Shown: piece after piece, positions 1 through 6,358 of the stretch
Position numbering within the stretch: position 1 is the stretch's first letter
How the letters are laid out: the number at the start of each line of letters is the position of its first letter
Assembly (NCBI GenBank): GCA_020430675.1
Contig: JAGQJJ010000247.1
Location: 1-6,358, forward strand
Origin: Myxococcales bacterium
GTDB lineage: Bacteria; Myxococcota; Bradymonadia; UBA7976; UBA1532
DNA: 6,358 nucleotides
Direction: 5' to 3'
The notes under the pieces: generated by a model
Told to the model about the DNA's origin: nothing
What the model saw: only the letters and a program-made list of their open reading frames with translations
Database searches by the model: none
Made by a program: the position numbers and the translations under genes

Positions 1-724
1 TGCCGCCATCGGCGCGGCTGAAGCGGCCGTCGCGCGTGGCGTGGGCGCCGGTATAGGCCCCGCGCTCGGCGCCGAACAGCTCGGCCTCGATGATGCTCTC
101 GGGCAGCGCACCGCAGTTCACCGCCACAAACGGCCCGTCCGCGCGGGGCGACAGGCGGTGAATCGCGCGGGCGAAGAGCTCTTTGCCGGTGCCGCTCTCG
201 CCCATCAAGAGCACGGTGGCCGTCGACGGCGCCGCCTGCCGCGCCGTGTCGAGCACCCGGCGCAGGGCCGGCGCGTTGCCGATGATGCCGCCGGTGCGCG
301 CCCCCGATTGACGCGCATCTTCAAGCTGCGCCCGCAACGCCCGGTTCTCGGCGAGCAGCGCCTGCTTCTCCAGCGCCCGGGTCACCACGCGCTCGATCTG
401 GGCGCGGCGGAACGGCTTGGTCACAAAGTCGTAGGCCCCCTCGCGCATCGCCTCGACGGCGCGCTCGATGGTGCCGTACGCCGTCATGAGGATGACCTCG
501 GTGTCGGGCGCGATGGCCTTGACGTTCTTGAGCAGGTCGACCCCGCTCATCTGGGGCATCATCAGGTCGGTGAGCACCACCTCGATCGGCGTGCCGCGCA
601 GCACGTCGAGCGCCTCGCGCCCGCTGGTCGCCGGCAGCGCGCGCAGGTCGAGCCGCTCGAAGATGCGGATGAGGCTCGCCAGGTTCGAGGCGTCGTCATC
701 GACGATGAGCACCGTGGGCTTCAT
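1..724 (-). CDS. NtrC-family sigma-54-dependent response regulator (3'-truncated by window edge)
   Basis: The reverse strand encodes 241 residues from an ATG at 724, running off the window. Residues 1-118 form a CheY-like receiver: acidic pocket D9-D11, phospho-acceptor D53 in LTDLMMP, switch T81, and K103 in the KPF motif. A short helical linker (about 119-143, rich in L/E/A/R) leads into a sigma-54 AAA+ domain that begins with [11 protein letters not shown]. It has Walker A GESGTGKE (175-182) and the sigma-54-contacting L1 loop as GAYTGA (222-227), where the family usually has GAFTGA. Walker B, the sensor motifs and the C-terminal DNA-binding helices lie outside the window. Members of this family are phosphorylated by a histidine kinase, form ATPase rings and activate sigma-54 promoters; no partner kinase is visible here. 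The ribosome site before the ATG is only a G-rich run, but the start matches the family N-terminus ([11 protein letters not shown]). It is transcribed divergently from the ATPase gene. The family is certain; the regulon is unknown. Confidence 0.95.
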   Translation of the reverse strand, partial: MKPTVLIVDDDASNLASLIRIFERLDLRALPATSGREALDVLRGTPIEVVLTDLMMPQMSGVDLLKNVKAIAPDTEVILMTAYGTIERAVEAMREGAYDFVTKPFRRAQIERVVTRALEKQALLAENRALRAQLEDARQSGARTGGIIGNAPALRRVLDTARQAAPSTATVLLMGESGTGKELFARAIHRLSPRADGPFVAVNCGALPESIIEAELFGAERGAYTGAHATRDGRFSRADGG

Positions 725-820
725 CGGCCCCCCAACTGACAGGATCGCAGGGCAGAGGGGTACCAGGAACCCTCGGCGCGAACAACGGCTGCGCTCGCTC
801 GCGCGGGCCGCTTCTCGGCG

Positions 821-849
821 TTGACCCCCCATCGGGTCACGGTTAGAGT
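821..849 (+). promoter_or_regulatory. Predicted sigma-70-type promoter of the STAND ATPase gene
   Basis: TTGACC (821-826, five of six matches to the -35 consensus) is separated by exactly 17 bases from TAGAGT (844-849, four of six matches to the -10 consensus, including the key first T, second A and last T). The expected transcription start falls about 7 bases after the -10 box, at 856-857. That coincides with the GTG at 857, so the mRNA would be leaderless or nearly so. This is a motif reading only; no transcript data are available. Confidence 0.6.
822..839. repeat. Perfect 6-bp inverted repeat overlapping the -35 box (operator candidate)
   Basis: TGACCC (822-827) and GGGTCA (834-839) are perfect inverted copies separated by six bases (CCCATC). 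The left arm overlaps the predicted -35 element of the rightward promoter and the right arm lies in the spacer, a classic position for a repressor. The element could equally be chance in GC-rich DNA. No particular regulator is recognised from the half-site. Confidence 0.35.
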
Positions 850-856
850 CGGTCCG

Positions 857-3800
857 GTGCAGAACCTCGTCGCCTATATCGAGGGCCACGTCTACGAGCT
901 GGTCGATGACCTGATCTCGTCATTGCGCGAGGCCGAACCCTTGTTCCGTGAAGCCGCGCCGGCCCGCTTGCAGGAGGGGCTGCGCGATGCGTTCTGGCAC
1001 TATGCGCTCTTCGCCGAGTCGCGCAGCCCACGCCATCTGGACGTCGCCTTCCAGACCTTCGTGTCGCCGTGGCCGGGCGGGCATCCCCCACCCTCGCTGG
1101 TGATCCGCACGTTCTTCCAGTTCGAGGATCTGGTCATCATCCGAGCGCAGTCGCTCTACCTCGATCCGGACGATTTCATCGACGCAATGCGGGCCATCCG
1201 CGCGGTCACCCGCGAGGTGATCGCCGGCATCTGCGACCGATTGGTCGACCCGCGCAGCGGGGTGGGCACCCAGGCCTATGGCACCCTGCATGACTCGGGG
1301 CCTTCGTCTTCGGTCTCGCTCCACGATCTGGTGCAATCCGACCCGGCGGTGGTGCGCGCGCTGATGGAGCGCCTGGCCCGGGTGCGCCCGGTGGGCCGCA
1401 GCGACGAGCTGCGCCAGGTCTGGGCGCGGCTGCGGGTGGTGACCTCGCACGAGGGCGGCCATCAGGTCGTTGGCATCAAGGCGCCCGACGGCTATGGCAA
1501 GACCACGCTGGTCAATACCTTCCTCGAACGGGTCGAGCGGCAGATCGACGGGCGGCCGATGGTGCTGCGCACGCGGGTGCCGCGGCTGTTCAACCTGCCC
1601 GGGTGGCCCATCGCCGCGCTGGTGCGCGAGGCGTTCCACATCTCGCTCGGCGGCGACGACCCCACCGAGCGGCTGCACGCGGGCCTGACCTCGCTGACCG
1701 CGCTGGCGCCGCGGCTTCCGGTCGATCGCGAGACGCTGGTCAACGGCGCCGCGCATCTGGCGCGCATGCTGGGCATCGACGGGACCGATTGGGGGCGGCC
1801 GCCGAGCGGCCGCGCGGGGCGCATCGGCCGCCTGCGGGTGCTGGTGGCGCTGTTCGAGGCGCTCTCACTTCGCGCGCGACAGACGACGCGCGGACCGCTC
1901 TTTGTGGTGATCGAAGACGCCGGCGAGATGGACCTGCCCTCGTGGGACGTGCTGCGCCATCTTCTCGAACGAGTGCGGCCCGTCGCGCCGTTGATGGTGC
2001 TGCTGACCTACGACGCGCGCTTCAACGCGCCAGCTTCGATGCAGCGCAACCCGAACTTCAACGAGGTGGTGCTGCAGCCGTTCGACATGAACGAAGGCGA
2101 GCAGCTCATCGATGGGCTGCTCTCGCCCAACCAGCTCGACGAGCAGACGCGCCTGCGGCTGCACGCGGGCACGCAGAGCTCGCCGCTGCTGCTGCACGAG
2201 GCGCTGCGCCAGCTGGTCGACGACGGCATCATCGGGCTCGATGGCGATCGATGGGTCGAGATCGCGCGGCTGCCCGAGGGCGAGATCGGCGAGCTGGCGA
2301 TGATCGTGGCCCGGCGGCGCGCGCGGCTCGACGCGGTGGCCATCGAGGTGCTCGAAGCGATCACCGTCATCGAAGATACCATCGACCACCAGCTGCTCAG
2401 CGCGCTGCTGACGCGCCGCGGCATCGGGCCCGAAGCGCAGGCGGCGGCGCTCGATACGCTGCGGTTGCACGGGCTGATCGAGCCGACCGTCTCCAGCGAC
2501 ACCCCCTCGGTGCAGGCGCGCCACCCGCTGGTGCGCGATGAGATCTACCGCCAGATGAGCGTCGAGCGGCGCCGCGCGCTGCACCACGACGCGGGCGAGC
2601 TGCTCTTCACCCTGCCGGCGGTCTCGGCCTTCCCCTCGCTGGCGGCGGGTCACCTGGCGCTCGCCCGGCAGCCTGAGCGCGCGGTGGCCGGGCTGCTCAA
2701 CGCCATCGACCGCTGCCTCGAAGTGCATGAAGTGGGCGGCGCGCTTGAGCTGTGCAATCAGGCGCTGGCGCTGCTCAAGGGCCTGCCGCGGCCGGCGCAT
2801 GACCGCCTCTTTGTCGAGGTCTTGCGCCGGCGCGAGCGGCTCTTTGCCTATATCGGGCAGCACGAACTGCGCGCGCAGGATTTTCAGCAGATCGCCGCGC
2901 TGGCCGATGACACGGCCGAGCTCGACCAGCTTCGTCAGGACGCGCTGCGGCGCGCGACCCTCGCGGTGCAGCTCGGCGACCACGAGTCGGCCGAGGAGCA
3001 GCTCGTCGATCTGATGAGCACCTCGGACGTCGTGGAGGGCGCGCGCGTCCGCCTGGCGCTGGCGGTCAACTGCTGGCAGCAGGGGCAGCGCGAGGAAGCG
3101 ACGATCTTCCTCGACGAAGTGCTGCGCGGGCCACTCGATGGGCTGCCCGACCTGCTGCGCGCTCGGCTGCTGCACCTGCGCGGGCTGAGCCACGCCGCCG
3201 AGGGCGCGTTCCGCGAGGCCCACCACCGGCTGTTTGAGGGCTGGCGCAACTACCGGCGCGCCGGGGACTCGTGCGGCGAGGCGCTGGCCATCGAGCCGTT
3301 GGCCGATCTGTTCTGGACTTCGGGCCGCCTGCTCGACGCGCAGGCCCTGCTGCAACGCGCCGAGGCGCTGCTGGCCGAGATGGACGAGCAGCGCATGCGG
3401 GCCCGCATTCTGCTCAAGCTGGCCCATCTGCACAGCCTGTTCGGCGACCATGACCGAGCGGGCGACCTGTACTATGAAGTCCTGCAAGTGACCGATAAAC
3501 AACGCGATCGGTTGCTTCAGGCGGAAGCGAGCATCTCGAAGGGCAGCATTCTGGCGCAGCAGGGGCGGCTCGAAGAGGCGACCAAGCTGCTCGGCATGTG
3601 CCTCAAGGATCTGGGCGGCCGCAAAGCGGTGCGCGAGCCACTCTACGTCGAAGCGCTGCTGGCGCTGGCCAGCAACCTGGCCTTCTTCGCTCGCGGCGAA
3701 AAGCTGGTGCAGGGCGGCATGCGCTATGCCGGCGAAGCGGCGGATCGCGCGATCGAGATCGGCCATCACGATGGGCTGGTACGGGCGCTGATGATCCAGC

Positions 3801-4138
3801 TTCGCGGGCTGGTGATGCTCGATCGTGCCGAAGAGGCCCGCGACCGGCTGCCCGAGCTGGACGAAGCGCTGCGCGCCGCCCTGGCGGTGCAACCGCGCCT
3901 CGCCCGGCTGCAGAGCGAGGTCGAGCTGTGCCGCTATCGGATCCATAAAGCGCTGGGCGATGAAGCGCGCGCCGCGGTGGCCATCGAGCGGGCATGGACC
4001 GAGCTGAGCCGTCAGCTCGGTCTGCTGCGCGGCTCCGGTTACGAACGCGATTTCCTGACCAATATCCTGCCCCACCGCGAGATCGTCGGCGTGATCGGCG
4101 ACCGCCCCGAACTGGCGGGGCTGGGGCTGGCGGTCTGA
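857..4138 (+). CDS. STAND/AAA_16-like ATPase with C-terminal TPR-like repeats and unassigned N-terminal helical domain
   Basis: Residues are numbered from GTG 857 (1093 aa). A TTG at 821 is in frame but lies inside the -35 box of the predicted promoter and has no ribosome site, so GTG 857 is preferred. Residues 1-150 form a helical domain I cannot assign with confidence. The NTPase begins at VGR (179-181), with Walker [10 protein letters not shown] (209-217), Walker B LFVVIED (348-354) and a sensor-like strand LLTYDAR (382-388). A winged-helix-like segment follows and ends in [10 protein letters not shown] (555-564), the H-LvRe-Y signature typical of PknK/MalT-like STAND ATPases. From about 590 to 1070 the protein is helical hairpins resembling TPRs, with a late [12 protein letters not shown] motif like the tail seen in related TPR-ATPases. 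There is no LuxR-type HTH, kinase or membrane segment, so it is probably a cytoplasmic ATP-dependent scaffold or switch; its partners are unknown. The next gene is convergent, 20 bp away. Confidence 0.85.
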   Translation: MQNLVAYIEGHVYELVDDLISSLREAEPLFREAAPARLQEGLRDAFWHYALFAESRSPRHLDVAFQTFVSPWPGGHPPPSLVIRTFFQFEDLVIIRAQSLYLDPDDFIDAMRAIRAVTREVIAGICDRLVDPRSGVGTQAYGTLHDSGPSSSVSLHDLVQSDPAVVRALMERLARVRPVGRSDELRQVWARLRVVTSHEGGHQVVGIKAPDGYGKTTLVNTFLERVERQIDGRPMVLRTRVPRLFNLPGWPIAALVREAFHISLGGDDPTERLHAGLTSLTALAPRLPVDRETLVNGAAHLARMLGIDGTDWGRPPSGRAGRIGRLRVLVALFEALSLRARQTTRGPLFVVIEDAGEMDLPSWDVLRHLLERVRPVAPLMVLLTYDARFNAPASMQRNPNFNEVVLQPFDMNEGEQLIDGLLSPNQLDEQTRLRLHAGTQSSPLLLHEALRQLVDDGIIGLDGDRWVEIARLPEGEIGELAMIVARRRARLDAVAIEVLEAITVIEDTIDHQLLSALLTRRGIGPEAQAAALDTLRLHGLIEPTVSSDTPSVQARHPLVRDEIYRQMSVERRRALHHDAGELLFTLPAVSAFPSLAAGHLALARQPERAVAGLLNAIDRCLEVHEVGGALELCNQALALLKGLPRPAHDRLFVEVLRRRERLFAYIGQHELRAQDFQQIAALADDTAELDQLRQDALRRATLAVQLGDHESAEEQLVDLMSTSDVVEGARVRLALAVNCWQQGQREEATIFLDEVLRGPLDGLPDLLRARLLHLRGLSHAAEGAFREAHHRLFEGWRNYRRAGDSCGEALAIEPLADLFWTSGRLLDAQALLQRAEALLAEMDEQRMRARILLKLAHLHSLFGDHDRAGDLYYEVLQVTDKQRDRLLQAEASISKGSILAQQGRLEEATKLLGMCLKDLGGRKAVREPLYVEALLALASNLAFFARGEKLVQGGMRYAGEAADRAIEIGHHDGLVRALMIQLRGLVMLDRAEEARDRLPELDEALRAALAVQPRLARLQSEVELCRYRIHKALGDEARAAVAIERAWTELSRQLGLLRGSGYERDFLTNILPHREIVGVIGDRPELAGLGLAV

Positions 4139-4158
4139 CCCGCCCGATCGCGCCGCGG

Positions 4159-5754
4159 TTACTTCAGCGCGAGCACCCGATAGATTGGCAGAGGCTGGGC
4201 GATGCCCTTCAGCTCGGCCATGGGGCGCGTCTCGAGCGTGAGGCGCGGGCCAAGCGCGTTGCGGATGGGATCGGTGATGAGCACCTCGCCCGGGCCGGCG
4301 TGGCTGCACAGACGCGACGCGGTGTTCACGGTGTCGCCGATCACCGTGTACGACATGGTGCGCGTCGAGCCCATATAACCGGCGACGAGGCGGCCGCTGT
4401 TGATGCCGCAGCCGACCTTGATCGCGTCTTCGCCGTTGGCCACCCGAAAGCGGTTGAAGTCTTCGAGCGCCTTCATCATGTCGAGCGCCGCACGCAGCGC
4501 CCGCTCGGTGTGATCGACCTGGCCGAGCGGCGCGCCCCAGACGGCCATCAGCTCGTCGCCGACAAACTTGTCGAGCGTGCCGTCGTAGCGAAACACGATG
4601 TCGACCATGATCTCGAAGTACTCGTTGAGCATCGAGACGATGGAGTGTGGGTCGAGCCGGCCGCTCATGGCGGTGAAGCCGCGAATGTCAGAGAACAGCA
4701 CCGTCGCCTCGCGCAGCTCGCCGCCCTTCTCCATGGCGATCGAGCCCTTGACCACCTGCTCGACCAGGTTCGGCGAGAGCAGCCGCGACAGGTTGTGCCG
4801 CGCGATGGCTTCGTCCTCGGCCTGCTTGGCGAGGCGGGCGTTGGCGATCTTGAGCGCCGCCTGATTGGCGAAGACCGTCAGCACTCGCAGATCTTTCTCG
4901 GTGAAGACGCCGGTGGCGATGCGGGTGTCGAGGTGGATCATGCCGAGCAGCTCATCGCCGGTCATCAGCGGCACGCACATGGTGCTGCGAATGCCCTGCA
5001 TGATGATGCTGTGGCTGCCGCCGAAGCGGCTGTCCATGGTGGCGTCGCTCGACAACACCGCGTTGTGGTGCTCGATGACCTCGTTGAGGATGGTCTGCGA
5101 CAGCTCGACCTTCTCTTCTTTGCCTCGCCGGTTCTTGAGCGCACGCGGCTCGGGTTCGCCGGTGCGGTTCATCAACAAGATGACCCCACGGTCAGCGTTG
5201 GTGAACTCAAAGGCCTTTTCGAGGATGCGGTCGAGCAGCAGGTCGATGTCGAGCTCGGTGCCGATGGCCTGGTTCAGCTCGAAGGCGATGCGCAGCTTCT
5301 CGTAGTCGGCGCGCAGGTGGGCGTCGTCGGTGATCTGCAGCTCGGGCAGAAACTCGTGGCTGCGCGTCTCGTCGGCCTGCACCCGCGAGCGAATGGCGGT
5401 GTCGGTGACCCCGGCCTGCTGAATCGTCACGTTGCCGACGTCGCGCGATCGGTTGGCGCCACCGCTCTGATCGGCGACAAACATGACGCGGGTGCTGCCG
5501 AGAGTGATGGTGTCGCCGTCGCGCAGACGGGTGCGGCCGCGGATCTGCACGCCGTTGACAAAGGTGCCGTTGCGGCTGCCCATGTCCTGCAGCCAGTAGC
5601 CTTCGTCGGCGAAGGTCACCAGGGCGTGCTCTTTACTGACCACGCGGTCAAGAATCTGCACGGTCTGATCGGGGTGCCGACCGAGCGTGTTGATGGCGCG
5701 CAGCGCGTGTTCGCTCTGTTCACCGTTGGGCGTCATCACGATCAGCTTGGCCAT
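4159..5754 (-). CDS. FHA-GAF-class III adenylate cyclase
   Basis: This 531-aa protein should make cAMP from ATP. FHA domain (about 1-93): G25-R26, S40 and H43 in SKEH, R61-N62-G63-T64 and N67-G68, so the phosphothreonine-binding residues are intact. After a polar Ser/Thr-containing linker (94-150) comes a GAF domain (about 165-305), then a short linker (HNLSRLLSPNLVEQV, 320-334) leading into the cyclase catalytic domain. Catalytic residues are all present: metal-binding D356 (FSDIRGFT) and D400 (VGDE), adenine-specifying K396 and T470 (YTVIGD), and transition-state N477 and R481 (VNTASR). The Lys/Thr pair points to a class IIIb adenylate rather than guanylate cyclase; many class IIIb enzymes respond to bicarbonate. 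The ATG at 5754 is preferred over one at 5859 because it has a good ribosome site and gives a standard FHA N-terminus; the longer form would overlap the upstream gene and add 35 Arg/Ala/Cys-rich residues. There is no signal peptide or membrane helix, so it is cytoplasmic. Confidence 0.95.
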   Translation of the reverse strand: MAKLIVMTPNGEQSEHALRAINTLGRHPDQTVQILDRVVSKEHALVTFADEGYWLQDMGSRNGTFVNGVQIRGRTRLRDGDTITLGSTRVMFVADQSGGANRSRDVGNVTIQQAGVTDTAIRSRVQADETRSHEFLPELQITDDAHLRADYEKLRIAFELNQAIGTELDIDLLLDRILEKAFEFTNADRGVILLMNRTGEPEPRALKNRRGKEEKVELSQTILNEVIEHHNAVLSSDATMDSRFGGSHSIIMQGIRSTMCVPLMTGDELLGMIHLDTRIATGVFTEKDLRVLTVFANQAALKIANARLAKQAEDEAIARHNLSRLLSPNLVEQVVKGSIAMEKGGELREATVLFSDIRGFTAMSGRLDPHSIVSMLNEYFEIMVDIVFRYDGTLDKFVGDELMAVWGAPLGQVDHTERALRAALDMMKALEDFNRFRVANGEDAIKVGCGINSGRLVAGYMGSTRTMSYTVIGDTVNTASRLCSHAGPGEVLITDPIRNALGPRLTLETRPMAELKGIAQPLPIYRVLALK

Positions 5755-5763
5755 GCAGCCCGA

Positions 5764-5768
5764 CTCCT
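5764..5768 (-). promoter_or_regulatory. Ribosome binding site of the cyclase gene, overlapping the upstream stop codon
   Basis: The reverse strand reads GAGGAG followed by nine bases and then ATG at 5754. The AGGAG core overlaps the TGA stop (5770-5768) of the TPR gene by one base. This decides the cyclase start and places its initiation region within reach of ribosomes terminating on the upstream gene, which suggests translational coupling. Confidence 0.75.
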
Positions 5769-6358
5769 CACTCCGTCCCGCCGACGGCGGCCTTGCCACC
5801 AGCGCCGCGCAGTCCGCCCTCGCGCAGCGCGGTGATGCGCGCGCGCAGGGCGTCCGCATCGGGCGCCTCCGCGTTCTTCAACAGGCTCTCGTAGGCCGCG
5901 GCGGCGCCAGAAGCGTCGCCTCGATTCTCGCGCACCTGGGCCAACGCGCGCCAGGCGGCGCCGCTCGATGGGGCCAGGGCGACGCTGCGGCCAAGCGCGG
6001 CCTCGGCTTCGTCCCAACGCCCGGCGAGCCCGAGGGCGGTGCCGAGCCGAAGTTGCAGGTCCGGGTCGTCGGGGCGCGCCTTGGCGGCCTCGGCAAAAGC
6101 GGCGGCGGCCTCACCGGTGCGTCCGTTGCGCGCGAGCGCGTCGCCCAGTTCCCGCTGACCCGCCGAACCCTCGCTCTTGGCGGCGAGCGCGGCCTTGGCA
6201 GCCAGCTCGGCTTCGACGTCGCCCGTGCGCCGGGCGGCCAGCGCTTCGAGGCGCCGGACCTGCAGGTCGTCGGGTCGCTCGGTGCGCAGGCGCTTGATGA
6301 TGGCCATCGCTTCGGTGGCGCGCGGTTCCTGGGTCGGCGGCAGGATGCCCAGCGCCTC
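5768..6358 (-). CDS. TPR-repeat protein (5'-truncated by window edge)
   Basis: An open frame of 196 residues enters from the right edge and ends at TGA 5770-5768. An internal ATG at 6307 exists, but the frame stays open for 17 more codons to the edge with compatible helical composition (EALGILPPTQ...), so the true start is probably outside. At least three TPR-like units are visible, at about fragment residues 66-99, 100-132 and 133-164, with the hallmark small/aromatic pattern (for example LRLGTALGLAGRWDEAEAAL and AWRALAQVRENRGDASGAA). A weaker unit precedes them. TPR proteins act as protein-interaction scaffolds; nothing in the fragment shows an enzymatic domain. The gene sits 13 bp upstream of the cyclase ATG on the same strand, so they are likely co-transcribed. 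Localisation is unknown because the N-terminus is missing. The C-terminal tail is Gly/Ala-rich and probably disordered. Confidence 0.85.
   Translation of the reverse strand, partial: EALGILPPTQEPRATEAMAIIKRLRTERPDDLQVRRLEALAARRTGDVEAELAAKAALAAKSEGSAGQRELGDALARNGRTGEAAAAFAEAAKARPDDPDLQLRLGTALGLAGRWDEAEAALGRSVALAPSSGAAWRALAQVRENRGDASGAAAAYESLLKNAEAPDADALRARITALREGGLRGAGGKAAVGGTE

Noticed and set aside
750..767. Sigma-54-like promoter on the minus strand upstream of the response regulator (CTGG...TGCC)
   Set aside because: The spacing between the GG and GC dinucleotides is nine bases instead of the required ten, and the flanking bases match poorly. No good sigma-70 promoter was seen for this gene either; a TTGTTC with 17-base spacing leads only to a poor TACCCC.
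41..824. Two plus-strand open frames over the response regulator
   Set aside because: They are shadows of the minus-strand receiver/AAA+ gene, with Arg/His/Ala- or Ser/Arg-rich translations and no motif.
4104..4121. GC hairpin (6-bp stem) near the end of the ATPase gene as a terminator
   Set aside because: It lies inside the coding sequence and has no T-run after it; such GC stems are frequent by chance in this composition.
857..4138. Interpretation of the STAND ATPase as an anti-phage Avs-type defence protein
   Set aside because: No nuclease, protease or other recognisable Avs effector is visible, neighbours are signalling genes rather than defence genes, and the NTPase/winged-helix signatures fit PknK/MalT-like regulators better.
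1865..4309. 814-codon open frame on the minus strand over the ATPase gene
   Set aside because: Antisense shadow: Gln/Arg/Ala-rich, no recognisable motif, and it overlaps the cyclase 3' end. The plus strand has Walker motifs and helical repeats.
3994..5835. 613-codon open frame on the plus strand over the cyclase gene
   Set aside because: It is the antisense shadow of the FHA-GAF-cyclase in high-GC DNA; its translation is low-complexity (His/Arg/Asp/Val/Ala) with no domain, while the minus strand encodes a textbook multi-domain enzyme.

Overview
This very GC-rich window (G/C-dominated third codon positions, long shadow ORFs on the opposite strands) is densely packed with bacterial signal-transduction genes. 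The mix is a sigma-54 response regulator, an FHA-GAF-adenylate cyclase, a large STAND-type ATPase with TPR-like repeats, and a TPR protein. It resembles the signalling-rich genomes of Myxococcota/Bradymonadota-type (former Deltaproteobacteria) organisms. That assignment is inference from gene content; there is no rRNA or other phylogenetic marker here.

Layout: (1) 1-724, minus strand: the N-terminal 241 residues of an NtrC-family response regulator (receiver plus the start of the AAA+ domain), cut by the window edge. (2) 725-856: a short divergent intergenic region with a good sigma-70-like promoter reading rightward and a perfect 6-bp inverted repeat over its -35 box. (3) 857-4138, plus strand: an approximately 1093-aa STAND/AAA_16-like ATPase with an unassigned helical N-terminal domain and a long C-terminal helical-repeat region. 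The promoter position suggests a leaderless mRNA starting at a GTG. (4) 4159-5754, minus strand: a 531-aa FHA-GAF-class III adenylate cyclase with a full catalytic residue set, convergent with the ATPase gene at a 20-bp gap. (5) 5768-6358, minus strand: the C-terminal part of a TPR protein just upstream of the cyclase; its stop codon overlaps the cyclase ribosome binding site, so the two are probably one operon and translationally coupled.

How they may work together (inference): the FHA domain should read phosphothreonine on a Ser/Thr-kinase substrate, GAF should sense a small molecule or mediate dimerisation, and the cyclase would output cAMP. The TPR protein is a plausible scaffold co-expressed with it. 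The STAND ATPase and the response regulator are divergently transcribed from a shared region and could be co-regulated. No mobile element, tRNA, rRNA or CRISPR array is visible. No clearly new system is evident; the best leads are the unassigned N-terminal domain of the ATPase and the leaderless promoter with its operator-like repeat.
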